DNA from: Acidobacteriota bacterium
Lineage (GTDB): Bacteria > Acidobacteriota > Terriglobia > Terriglobales > Acidobacteriaceae
Direction: 5' to 3'
NCBI GenBank assembly: GCA_013288805.1
Contig: JABDBE010000025.1
Coordinates: 1 to 38,004, forward strand
DNA length: 38,004 nt
Made by a program: the position numbers and the translations under genes. How positions within the stretch are numbered: the stretch's first letter is position 1; each line of letters starts with the position of its first letter. Positions 17,740 through 26,415 of the stretch are shown here, piece after piece. The notes under the pieces are model-generated. The model saw only the letters and a program-made list of their open reading frames with translations. It searched no databases and was not told the origin of the DNA.

Positions 17740-20012
17740 ACCCAGACGAACACAGTGGCGACTGTAGCCCGGATTCGAAGTGGAGCCCAAATCTTCATCC
17801 GAGAGATTCGATTCCGAAACTATTTTTGATGACCGACAGTTTCGAAACTGGCGGCAGCGAGCGCCAGTTTGTTGCGTTGGCTCAATCGCTGAATCAAGCA
17901 GCGTTCGACGTCAAGCTAGGTTGCATTCAGCGCCGGGGAGCATTTCTCGGCGACTTAGGCCGGGTGCCAGAATTTCCGGTTGGAGGCAGCCTGTACGGCT
18001 TGAACTCGCTCTGGACGCGCCTGCGACTCGCGCAGTACCTGCGACGGAGTCGGGTTGCGATTGCCCATGCTTTCGATTTCTACACAAACCTCACTCTGAT
18101 CCCAGCGGCCAAGCTCGCCGGTGTGCCCGTGGTCATTGGAAGCCAGCGTCAACTAGGCGATCTGTTGAGCCACTCAAAATCAGCAGCTCAAGCAGCCGTC
18201 TTTCGCTGGTGTGATGTGGTCGTGTGCAACTCACAGGCGGCTGCGGACCGGCTGGTTGAGCAGGGTTTGAGGAAATCTCGCGTCGTCGTAATTGGTAACG
18301 GTTTGACAGCTTTGGCTTTCGGCGAAACTGTCCCCGCCTTGCCGCGCGGAAAAGCACTCCTCCGGGTTGGAATGATTGCGCGAATGAACGCGCCATCCAA
18401 GAACCACAAAGTGTGTCTGCGCGCGGCAGCCCGACTTTGCGGCAGATTTCCATCTTTGGAATTTGTCTTGGTCGGAGACGGACCGCTTCGCCCGGAACTC
18501 GAACGCGAGGCCGAGAGCTTAGGCTTGAAAAACCGCGCCGTCTTTCTTGGCGATCGGCGGGACATTGCGGCCGTTCTAGCTTCGTTGGATGTTTCGGTGC
18601 TGCCCTCATCTTCGGAAAGTCTTTCGAATGCGATTCTCGAATCCATGGCGGCGGGAGTGCCCGTCGTTGCCAGCCGGGTCGGAGGAAACCCTGAGCTGGT
18701 TGGTGCGGATCGAGGAATGCTGGTTACACCCAACGATGACAAAGCTCTTTCCGATGCGATCGAGGGCTTGCTTCGAGACCCGGCCATCCGCGTCGCTCTT
18801 GGAGCCAACGCGAAACGATTCGTACAAGCGAACTTTACCGTGGAACAGATGCGTGATCGTTATGAAGCGCTCTACGCCCGGCTGCTCCAAAAGAAAAGCT
18901 GGATCGCGAATCGAGAGTGGTCACTCGGCTCATCGACTCGATGCGAAAGTGGCATTCGTATCGCGCTGGTGGCCGCTTCACAGCGCTACGTCGGTGGACA
19001 ATCAGTACAAGCAGATCTGCTCTTACGCAACTGGCAAAATGACCCGGCGATTGAAGCTCAATTTATTCCTATTGATCCTCCGCTTCCGCGGCCTGTGGCA
19101 TGGGTGGAACGCATCCCGTTTCTTCGCGCCATGATTCGCGAACCCATATATCTGGCTTCGCTGTGGCGTGGTCTGAAGAACGTCGAGATAGCGCATATCT
19201 TTTCTGCATCCTATTGGTCGTTTCTGGTCGCGCCGTTTCCGGCGTGGCTCATCGCCCGGCTGCATGGAGCGAAAACGGTGATTCACTATCACAGCGGCGA
19301 AGCCCGGGATCATCTGCAGCGATTTCGCGGCGTTCGGTCGGTGCTTGAGGACGCAGACCAGTTGGTGGTTCCATCGGGATATCTCGTTGACGTTTTTCGC
19401 GAGTTTGGTCTGCAGGCCCAGGTTGTTGCGAATGTTGTGGACGTGACGCGATTTCGCTTTCGAGAGCGTAAGCCCCTTCGTCCGCGCCTGGTTTGTACCC
19501 GAGGATTCCATCCTTATTACAGCCTGGATATGGTGGTCCGCGCATTCGGGGAGATTCAGCAAGTGTTTCCCGAGGCCACGCTTGACCTGGTAGGCAAAGG
19601 TCCAGTGGAAGCGTCGATTCGAAGTCTCGTGCATGAGTTGAAGCTGTCAGGCGTGAATTTCCCGGGCGCCGTGCCGCATGACGAGATTTCTCATCACTAC
19701 GACGTCGCCGATATTTTTATCAACGCTTCGAGTCTGGACAATATGCCAGTATCAATCCTCGAAGCGTTTGCTTCCGGGACGCCAGTGGTTACAACCGCCC
19801 CGGAAGGCATGTCTTATCTGATCCGGAACGAGCACAATGGACTGCTGTCACCGCCGGGAGATGCGCGAGCCTTGGCTAATAACGTCGTGCGATTGCTCAG
19901 GAAACCGGAATTAGCTTCGCGTTTGGCGTTCAACGCCCACGCGCAGATGCAGCGTTATTCTTGGGAGACTGTTCGAGAGGAGTGGCTGAAGATCTATCGG
20001 ACCTGCTCCTGA
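17736..20012 (+). CDS. Double GT4 fusion glycosyltransferase
   Basis: The protein has 758 residues with a strong GGGAGGTGG ribosome-binding site. Two complete GT-B/GT4 domains are joined in one chain. Domain 1 (about 25-385) has LMTDSFETGGSERQFVALAQ, LRVGMIARMNAPSKNHKVCL and the EX7E site ESLSNAILE with AAGVPVVASRVGGNPELV. Domain 2 (about 405-755) begins IRIALVAASQRYVGGQSVQ and has LVCTRGFHPYYSLDMVVRAF and DNMPVSILEAFASGTPVVTT. In domain 2 the first Glu of EX7E is Asp. A polar linker (WIANREWSLGSSTRCESG) joins the domains. GT4 enzymes normally act singly at about 380 residues. The fusion could add two sugars in sequence, or one domain may be regulatory. Donors are unknown. Confidence 0.9.
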   Translation: MNPDEHSGDCSPDSKWSPNLHPRDSIPKLFLMTDSFETGGSERQFVALAQSLNQAAFDVKLGCIQRRGAFLGDLGRVPEFPVGGSLYGLNSLWTRLRLAQYLRRSRVAIAHAFDFYTNLTLIPAAKLAGVPVVIGSQRQLGDLLSHSKSAAQAAVFRWCDVVVCNSQAAADRLVEQGLRKSRVVVIGNGLTALAFGETVPALPRGKALLRVGMIARMNAPSKNHKVCLRAAARLCGRFPSLEFVLVGDGPLRPELEREAESLGLKNRAVFLGDRRDIAAVLASLDVSVLPSSSESLSNAILESMAAGVPVVASRVGGNPELVGADRGMLVTPNDDKALSDAIEGLLRDPAIRVALGANAKRFVQANFTVEQMRDRYEALYARLLQKKSWIANREWSLGSSTRCESGIRIALVAASQRYVGGQSVQADLLLRNWQNDPAIEAQFIPIDPPLPRPVAWVERIPFLRAMIREPIYLASLWRGLKNVEIAHIFSASYWSFLVAPFPAWLIARLHGAKTVIHYHSGEARDHLQRFRGVRSVLEDADQLVVPSGYLVDVFREFGLQAQVVANVVDVTRFRFRERKPLRPRLVCTRGFHPYYSLDMVVRAFGEIQQVFPEATLDLVGKGPVEASIRSLVHELKLSGVNFPGAVPHDEISHHYDVADIFINASSLDNMPVSILEAFASGTPVVTTAPEGMSYLIRNEHNGLLSPPGDARALANNVVRLLRKPELASRLAFNAHAQMQRYSWETVREEWLKIYRTCS

Positions 20013-20066
20013 ATTATCTATGTGTACCATGGAAGCGTAGTCTGTCGGCAACAGGAGAACTGGCAT

Positions 20067-21392
20067 TTGAGCCTGTCGATCAGCGTCTTCGGGTTGGGTT
20101 ATGTGGGCTCGGTGAGCGCAGCTTGCTGGGCGCACGCGGGCCATCGCGTGACTGGTGTGGATGTCAACTCCGTCAAGGTTGAGATGTTGGCCGCGGGACG
20201 CAGTCCGATCCTGGAGCCGGGCATGAGCAACTTGGTCGCCGAGGGCCATCGGACGACTCGCTTATCTGCTACGACCGACGGAATTGCCGCCGTTCACAAC
20301 TCGGACATCTCGTTTGTGTGCGTTGGCACTCCCAGCTTGCGCAACGGCAAGCTTGACTTGGGCTATATTGAGCGTGTCGCCCGCGAAATTGGCGAAGGTC
20401 TCAAGCAGAAAAAATCTCATCATACGGTTGTTGTGCGCAGCACTTTCCTTCCCGGGACTACCGAATCCGTAATTATTCCGATCCTGGAGAGCTCGAGCGG
20501 TCGCCGATCCGACTCAGATTTTGCGGTCTGTTACAACCCAGAATTCATGCGCGAAGGTAGCGCAGTCGAGGATTTTCTTGAGCCGCCACACATCGTTCTG
20601 GGCGCGCAGAGCCCGGAGCATTTGTCATTACTTCGCACACTATATGACGGCACGCAGTGCCCAAGGTTCGAAACGACAATGCGGGTTGCGGAGATGGTGA
20701 AGTACGCCTCCAATATGTTCCACGCCGTGAAGGTCGGTTTTGCCAATGAGATGGGAACCCTCTGCAAACAGCTGGGAGTAGACACCGAAACGGTGAGCAG
20801 AATTTTTTCCTCGGACACAAAGTTGAATATCTCATCTGCCTATTTATCCCCAGGCTTTGCTTTCGGCGGTTCTTGCCTGCCAAAAGATTTGCGGGCCTTG
20901 GCCTATCGAGCCAGAGAACTCGACCTGAATCTGCCGTTGCTCGAAGCCCTGATGCCGAGCAATGCCGAACATCTCAATCGCGCCGTGGATACGGTGTTGC
21001 ATGCAGGCAAGAAAAAAATCTCACTGCTAGGTCTGAGCTTCAAAGCCGGTACAGACGACTTGAGAGAGAGCCCTCAAGTGCAGTTGGTCAAGCGGCTCCT
21101 CGGAGAGGGATGTCAGGTGCGAATCTGGGATCAAGATGTTTCAGTCAGAGGTCTCGCGGGCGCCAATCGTCAGTATATCGACGAAGTGATTCCTCACATC
21201 GGTTCGCTGCTTTCCGCCGACCTTGAGCAAGTGGTGCGAAGCGCGGAAGTAGTAATCATCGGAAACAAGTCGATTAAAAAGGAAGAGCTCACGCAGTACC
21301 TGAAGCCAAACCAGATTGTTCTGGATCTGGTGAATCTGGATCGCGCTAATCGCCCTGACAAACCTGCCTCCTATCAAGGTATCTGCTGGTGA
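20067..21392 (+). CDS. algD: GDP-mannose 6-dehydrogenase (AlgD-like)
   Basis: The protein has 441 residues from the TTG at 20067 (SLSISVFGLGYVGSVSAACW), which has AGGAG nine bases upstream. The frame also opens at GTG 20022, but those 15 residues do not match the family. It has an NAD-binding domain (GLGYVGS, FVCVGTPS, VVVRSTFLPGT), a central domain, and the catalytic Cys near residue 270 in GFAFGGSCLPKDLRAL. The UDP/GDP-binding part has LLGLSFKAGTDDLRESPQV. The C-terminus GICW and the overall pattern match Pseudomonas AlgD as I remember it more closely than UDP-glucose dehydrogenases. It should oxidise GDP-mannose to GDP-mannuronate, supplying uronic acid for the polymer. The substrate could also be UDP-glucose. 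The start of the next gene lies 10 bases after its stop. Confidence 0.85.
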   Translation: MSLSISVFGLGYVGSVSAACWAHAGHRVTGVDVNSVKVEMLAAGRSPILEPGMSNLVAEGHRTTRLSATTDGIAAVHNSDISFVCVGTPSLRNGKLDLGYIERVAREIGEGLKQKKSHHTVVVRSTFLPGTTESVIIPILESSSGRRSDSDFAVCYNPEFMREGSAVEDFLEPPHIVLGAQSPEHLSLLRTLYDGTQCPRFETTMRVAEMVKYASNMFHAVKVGFANEMGTLCKQLGVDTETVSRIFSSDTKLNISSAYLSPGFAFGGSCLPKDLRALAYRARELDLNLPLLEALMPSNAEHLNRAVDTVLHAGKKKISLLGLSFKAGTDDLRESPQVQLVKRLLGEGCQVRIWDQDVSVRGLAGANRQYIDEVIPHIGSLLSADLEQVVRSAEVVIIGNKSIKKEELTQYLKPNQIVLDLVNLDRANRPDKPASYQGICW

Positions 21393-21402
21393 CCGCGTCG
21401 CC

Positions 21403-22392
21403 ATGAAGCCGCCGGTGTTCATCGTCGGTTGTCCGCGCTCGGGCACCAGTTATCTGTATCACTTGCTGCTCTCCGCCGGTGGATTCGCCGAGTTCCGCAC
21501 CCAAATGAATGTCTTCGACGTTCTGGAGCCTATTTATGGGGATCTCGGCGTCGTAAGGAACAAAACTAGAATGATGAACGAATGGCGGCGGACCAAAGCC
21601 TTCGTCCTTTCAGGATTAGAGGCGGACGAAATTAAAGCCAAGGTGTTAGCGCAATGCCGGAGCGCCAGCGATTTTCTTCGAATCGTGATGGAAGAAATTG
21701 GGCGTAAGCAAGGAGTCGATCGCTGGATTGATTCAACCCCGACGAACATTCCGCACCTCTTGCGGATCAAGAGGGATTTTCCGGATGCGCGCATCATTCA
21801 TATCATCCGGGACGGTCGCGACGTCGCTTTGTCCCTGGACAAGCGTGGTTGGAGTCGTCCGCTTCCCTGGCACCGATCCCGCGGATTGTTGGCCGCGGGG
21901 CTTTACTGGGAGTGGATTGTCCGCAACGGCCGAGGGTTCGGTTCTGTGCTGCAACCTGACTACCTGGAAATAATGTATGAGGATCTGGTCCGGGAACCTG
22001 CTGAAACGCTTCATCGGGTGGGCGATTTTATTGAGCACGATTTGAACTACCAGCGCATTCAGCAGTCCGCTGTTGGTTCAGTCAAGATTCCCTTGACTTC
22101 ATTCAAAGAAGATCTGAAGCGGGGTGAGTTCGCGCCGGTAGAGCGATGGAAAGATAAGAACAAATTTCCTCCCGACCAGTTGGTACTGTTCGAGAGTCTG
22201 GTAGGAGATTATCTGCAGCAGCTAGGCTATGCTCTTTCCGATAGTAGCGGTCCGCATACAAAGCATTCGCCTGCGGTAAGAAGAATGCGGTTCATCTATC
22301 GCAATTACTATGATCTCAAGCAGTGGGCAAAGATCAATACGCCGCTGTCTCGTCTTATGGTTGACTACTCGGCCAGTCTTATCGATAAGTAG
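21403..22392 (+). CDS. PAPS-dependent sulfotransferase (copy 1)
   Basis: This 329-residue protein has the 5'-phosphosulfate-binding loop FIVGCPRSGTSYLYHLLLS near residues 6-24. The 3'-phosphate-binding motif is IIHIIRDGRDVALSL (about 128-142), followed by LYWEWIVRNGR and YLEIMYEDLVREP. These are the hallmarks of the cytoplasmic Sulfotransfer_3 type. It should transfer sulfate from PAPS to a hydroxyl or amine of an acceptor, here probably the EPS repeat unit before flipping, since there is no signal peptide. It is clearly related to the second sulfotransferase at 26412-27497, with which it shares long stretches around both PAPS motifs. PAPS would come from the enzyme at 32436-34181. Confidence 0.88.
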   Translation: MKPPVFIVGCPRSGTSYLYHLLLSAGGFAEFRTQMNVFDVLEPIYGDLGVVRNKTRMMNEWRRTKAFVLSGLEADEIKAKVLAQCRSASDFLRIVMEEIGRKQGVDRWIDSTPTNIPHLLRIKRDFPDARIIHIIRDGRDVALSLDKRGWSRPLPWHRSRGLLAAGLYWEWIVRNGRGFGSVLQPDYLEIMYEDLVREPAETLHRVGDFIEHDLNYQRIQQSAVGSVKIPLTSFKEDLKRGEFAPVERWKDKNKFPPDQLVLFESLVGDYLQQLGYALSDSSGPHTKHSPAVRRMRFIYRNYYDLKQWAKINTPLSRLMVDYSASLIDK

Positions 22393-22422
22393 GAGCGACA
22401 CGACAATAGAATCAAACAACGG

Positions 22423-23430
22423 ATGAAGTGCCACATCATCGAATTTGACGCGGTTGACTGGAGCGTTCTCGACCGATTCGCGGACCGGACCGTTTTCCAG
22501 ACGCGCGAATGGGTTCAATTCATCCGTGAATCCCAGAATGCCACGCCAGTGATTGCCGAATTGCGCGAGGGAAGGGAACTCGCAGGTTACTTCACTGGAC
22601 TCACCTTCACCCGCTTCGGAATAAAAATACTGGGAAGTTCGTTCCCTGGTTGGACTACCCCTTACATAGGCTTCAATCTCCGGCCTGGCGCATCACGAGC
22701 GGCAGCGCTCGCTGCCGTCGAAGAAATAGCCTGGAGCGATCTCAAGTGTCTGCACATGGAAGTGTCCGATCCCTATTTCGTGATTGAGGACGGGCCGCCG
22801 GGGTTTGCTTGTGAGTTTTACATTTCCTATCGCACTGATTTAACAAAATCGGAAGTGGAGCTATATAACGGCATGGACAGTGCCTGCCGTCGTTGCATTC
22901 GAAAAGCAGAGAAGAACGGGGTAACGATCGAAGAGGCGCATGATCTCGCGTTCGCTGACGAATACTACCAACAACTAATCGATGTATTTGCCAAGCAGAA
23001 ACTGGTCCCGACGTACACTGTGGATCGTGTGCGGACGTTGATCAAACACCTCGAGCCTGCCGGCAGAATTCTACTGCTGCGAGCAAGAGACTCAGACGGG
23101 AACTGCATTGCCGGTGGAATTTTTCCCGGTTTCAATAAAATCGCCGAGTTCTGGGGCAATGCCAGTTTCCGATCCAGCCAGAACCTGCGTCCCAACGAAT
23201 TGATGCACTGGTACGCGATGCGTTACTGGAAACGACGTGGAATTGAGATCTACGATTGGGGCGGCGAAGGCAAATACAAGGAGAAATATGGATGCGTGCC
23301 TCATAGAGTGCCCTGGTTCACGAAATCGCGCTTCGAGCTGATTTCAAAACTGCGCGACGAGGCAAAGAAGATGTTCAACCGAAAGCAGAAATTTCGGGGT
23401 TGGCTCCAAGGCGAACGCCAGCGTTCTTAA
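22423..23430 (+). CDS. FemAB/BioF2-like GNAT transferase
   Basis: This 335-residue protein has two tandem GNAT-like halves. Recognisable segments are FQTREWVQFIRESQNA, LGSSFPGWTTPYIGFN, RRCIRKAEKNGVTIEE and a conserved end NELMHWYAMRYWKRRGIEIYD... with DWGGEGKYKEKYG. This end is typical of FemAB-related proteins in exosortase-A-type EPS loci (TIGR03019) and of the BioF2-like acetyltransferase family. FemAB proteins transfer amino acids from charged tRNA, while the other group transfers acyl groups from CoA, so it could add an acyl or aminoacyl group to an amino sugar of the polymer. It is the last gene of the plus-strand operon. Its stop codon overlaps the stop of the opposite-strand flippase gene. 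Confidence 0.8.
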   Translation: MKCHIIEFDAVDWSVLDRFADRTVFQTREWVQFIRESQNATPVIAELREGRELAGYFTGLTFTRFGIKILGSSFPGWTTPYIGFNLRPGASRAAALAAVEEIAWSDLKCLHMEVSDPYFVIEDGPPGFACEFYISYRTDLTKSEVELYNGMDSACRRCIRKAEKNGVTIEEAHDLAFADEYYQQLIDVFAKQKLVPTYTVDRVRTLIKHLEPAGRILLLRARDSDGNCIAGGIFPGFNKIAEFWGNASFRSSQNLRPNELMHWYAMRYWKRRGIEIYDWGGEGKYKEKYGCVPHRVPWFTKSRFELISKLRDEAKKMFNRKQKFRGWLQGERQRS

Positions 23431-24962
23431 ACTCCCTGCACACGGGCTTGGCGAAAGTTTCGCGCCGCGCGCAAGAATGTCATCATGCGTTCGCGGTGCA
23501 AGAGCAGCAACGTTGAAACATACGCCGCCGCACCAGTTGCAATTTCGAGGATCAGTCGCAACAGGAAAGGTTGCGCCGCGAGCGTCCACTTAAGCAGAGT
23601 CACGGCCAGAACCATCACTGCAGTTCCGTGCAGTGCCGGGCGCAAAGCCCGCAAGTAATCTCCAACCGGCATTTCGATGGTCTTGAAAGTTTTCCAATAA
23701 AGCGGCAGAGCAACGAGAGGATAGGCCGCCACCCAGCCCCATGCGATTCCTTGTGTCCCCCAGTGACTGCCTACATAAAACCCGGTAGGAAGAATGATCA
23801 GAGCGGCCAAATCGTCCCACATCACGAATCGCGGATTGCCCACTGCGGTCAGGAGTTTGCCGAGAAGCGCGACGATGGATCGGAAGGTTGCATAGACAGA
23901 AAGAATCTCCAGGGGCACGATCACACCATTCCATTTAGGCCCGAGTGCGACAGGAATAAGATCGCGCGCAACCAATGCCAGCCCAATGGTCGCGGGGAAG
24001 GTAGCCATGGCCAGAGTTTCGGTCAACGTGCGCAGATACCGCCGCAAAGCAGCAGGCTCGTTCTGTACCGCGGCGAAGTATGTGGGAATCGTAGTGGTCA
24101 CCAGCGTCGTTAGTTTCTCCATGGGCACGTTGGCTAGATTCCAAGCCATGCCATAGACGCCGAGGGCGGTTTGACCCAACACTCGTCCTGCCGTGACGTT
24201 ATCCAGTTTCTCGTAAGCCGAAGAAGCAACCACCGAGACCAAAACGTGCCACCCGAAAAGCAGGGGCCTGCGGAGAGTACGCAATCTGGGAAAAGCGAAG
24301 CGGTGAGGCCGCGCAGCCACGGTCAACACCGACTGCGCTGCGTAACCGGCCAGATTACCAAGAACCAAAGACCAGTATCCCAAGCCTAGAAAAACCATTA
24401 CCAGCGTTGCCGTTGCAGCGATGATCGAAGTCGTTGCATCCAGCAAGGAGAGAGTTCGGAAGCGCATGTCTCGATTCAGCAATCCTTCCGAAACCGCGCG
24501 AAGCCCCAGCGGAACCAGGCCGCTACAAGTCACTATGACTACCCAAAACACTTGCGGAGTTTTGAAGAACGCCGCCAGAGGGTAGGCGAGCAGGGATGCC
24601 AGTCCGAAGCAGCCGAGACCAAGCAAAACGGCGACCGTGTTTAACTGTGCTAGTTCATCCTCGGTCAAGTCACGCAACGTGACAATCGTCTGGGGTATGC
24701 CAAACTCGCCCAGGTAACGCAGGTAAGCCCACAGCACCATGGCCATCGCCACAATTCCAAAATCCGCCGGTGTGAGCAACCGGACGACAATGAGGAAGGA
24801 ACTCCAACTAAGGATTTGGCTGAACCAGTCGGCTCCCGCCCTCCAGGCCAAGCTGTGGGCGAGCGAGTGATCCATCCTGCGTGTCGATTCGGCTGTGACC
24901 GTAGGAGATTCTGTCGCGGGATGGTCAGACTTAGGTTCTGCGACGTCCCGCGCATTTGGCAT
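23427..24962 (-). CDS. Polysaccharide flippase (Wzx-like, MOP superfamily)
   Basis: This 511-residue protein has about 12-14 hydrophobic helices beginning near residue 40 (SWSSFLIVVRLLTPADFGIV). It follows the MATE/MOP pattern of Wzx-type lipid-linked oligosaccharide flippases, with ADFGIVAMAMVLWAYLRYLG near the first helices. GGAGCGGAAG precedes the start. It would carry finished repeat units across the inner membrane. No other flippase is seen in the plus-strand operon, so this gene probably serves it although it lies on the opposite strand. It is the last gene of a four-gene minus-strand group, and the next upstream gene ends 46 bases away. It overlaps the end of the FemAB-like gene tail to tail. 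Confidence 0.9.
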   Translation of the reverse strand: MPNARDVAEPKSDHPATESPTVTAESTRRMDHSLAHSLAWRAGADWFSQILSWSSFLIVVRLLTPADFGIVAMAMVLWAYLRYLGEFGIPQTIVTLRDLTEDELAQLNTVAVLLGLGCFGLASLLAYPLAAFFKTPQVFWVVIVTCSGLVPLGLRAVSEGLLNRDMRFRTLSLLDATTSIIAATATLVMVFLGLGYWSLVLGNLAGYAAQSVLTVAARPHRFAFPRLRTLRRPLLFGWHVLVSVVASSAYEKLDNVTAGRVLGQTALGVYGMAWNLANVPMEKLTTLVTTTIPTYFAAVQNEPAALRRYLRTLTETLAMATFPATIGLALVARDLIPVALGPKWNGVIVPLEILSVYATFRSIVALLGKLLTAVGNPRFVMWDDLAALIILPTGFYVGSHWGTQGIAWGWVAAYPLVALPLYWKTFKTIEMPVGDYLRALRPALHGTAVMVLAVTLLKWTLAAQPFLLRLILEIATGAAAYVSTLLLLHRERMMTFLRAARNFRQARVQGV

Positions 24963-25008
24963 CGTACTTCCGCTCCAAAAAGGTGAACTTCGAATGCCGC
25001 AGATGCAA

Positions 25009-26415
25009 TTACTTTAGCTCTACGATGAACACATCAGTTCGATACGCCGGCGTTCCGCTCGTCCGTCCCAATTGATCTTCCCAGTCAGAGGTGAACATGT
25101 AGAATCGGCCATCCTCTGAAACGTTTCCCCGAGGCGACGACCAAAAACCATTCTGTGCGGTGCTATAGGTGTGAGCAAACCGCCAGACTTTGGAATCCTT
25201 TCGATCCGTCTCGATGCAAAGGATCTCGTTTTCCCAAGGCCCGACGACTTTAGGTGGAACTCCGGGTGTGTTCGGATTGTCCCGGCGATACGTGGAGAGG
25301 CATGCGGGGTAAGAATCGTTTGCGTCCACGTTGTTCCAGGAAATATGTAAGTCGTACCATCCTTGAACTGCCGGCAACTGCTTGATCAACGGAGACGGCG
25401 CATCCAACCGGTTCAACGGACGAATCCATAAGTCCATGGGATGCTCAAGCTCTGAAGGGTTCAGAAGATGCGAATAGCCAAGCGCATGGTGCCCCTTGCA
25501 TCCCTTCGGGCCACAAGGCGCGACCTCCATCGTCTCCGCGTTCCACACCAACGTTGGTGCGGGATTTAGCGGCGGGGCGACTCCGTGCACCGGGGCGCCG
25601 CTCCTGATGATTTCGATAAATTGCCCCGATTTATTGATGCGAACGTCGTGAATCAGAAAACGGTCAGGGATTGTGACGATCCCTTTAGCGCCCCATTCCC
25701 CGCCAATTTCGCCGGTTTGCGTGTTGTACCAGCGGCAACCCTTAATGCGGTCGTAAATGTAAACCAGGTAGTCGGTGTCTTGTTGCGGACCCAAAGCCAT
25801 CGCCATTCGCTGGTCGTTTCCACTTACCGAAATGGCATGACCGGCGTCGGATGACTTCAGCTTCACGCACCCCGACGCATCATGCAGGCTCGTGGTTCGA
25901 GTTGTCGAGATGTCGTATTGCTGAAATATCGGCTGGCCGCGCGCGATCCCGTAAAGCACGTTCGGCTGCGAGTAACTGAACTGCGGTTCTCCGATCCAAG
26001 AGACATCGAGTGGGCCCCTCGCGTGAGCCGCCATGGTGTCCGGGTTGAAGTCGAACAATTCCAATTTACCGTCAATGCTGCGCACGTAAAACTTCGTGTC
26101 GTCCGTGCTCCACGAATTCTGTTCTGCGGATGATGGCGTGGCGTAAGACTCGGAAGGTTGTCGCGAGTCTGTCTTCGCATCCGTCACGCGAACTACACGC
26201 GAACCAAAAGTCGGGTCGCTGACAATAGACCCGGCTGGTCCTATCGCCGGCGGCGCTTTTGGATAGGGCTCAATCCGCACATCGGTTCGAGCGCAGTAGT
26301 TCGGAGGACCACAGGTTTTTGCCGGGGAACTGCCCACCTGCGCAGCAACCGTGGTTGACGAAATTACCACGAATGAAGCGCTCGTAAGAATCACCGCTGT
26401 CACGATGCGAATCAT
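25009..26415 (-). CDS. Secreted propeller-like protein of unknown function
   Basis: This 468-residue protein has an N-terminal signal peptide (MIRIVTAVILTSASFVVISSTTVAAQ). The rest is rich in short beta motifs with repeated Trp/Tyr/Asp blocks such as NSWSTDDTKFYVRSIDGKLE, DTDYLVYIYDRIKG and LIHDVRINKSGQFIEIIRSG. This suggests a beta-propeller like the TolB/YncE-type folds. I do not recognise a named family. Six or more Cys residues may form disulfides, fitting export to the periplasm or surface. It lies between the flippase and the second sulfotransferase and overlaps the latter by four bases (ATGA), so it is probably co-transcribed. A role in handling or anchoring the exported polymer is a guess. 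Confidence 0.6.
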   Translation of the reverse strand: MIRIVTAVILTSASFVVISSTTVAAQVGSSPAKTCGPPNYCARTDVRIEPYPKAPPAIGPAGSIVSDPTFGSRVVRVTDAKTDSRQPSESYATPSSAEQNSWSTDDTKFYVRSIDGKLELFDFNPDTMAAHARGPLDVSWIGEPQFSYSQPNVLYGIARGQPIFQQYDISTTRTTSLHDASGCVKLKSSDAGHAISVSGNDQRMAMALGPQQDTDYLVYIYDRIKGCRWYNTQTGEIGGEWGAKGIVTIPDRFLIHDVRINKSGQFIEIIRSGAPVHGVAPPLNPAPTLVWNAETMEVAPCGPKGCKGHHALGYSHLLNPSELEHPMDLWIRPLNRLDAPSPLIKQLPAVQGWYDLHISWNNVDANDSYPACLSTYRRDNPNTPGVPPKVVGPWENEILCIETDRKDSKVWRFAHTYSTAQNGFWSSPRGNVSEDGRFYMFTSDWEDQLGRTSGTPAYRTDVFIVELK

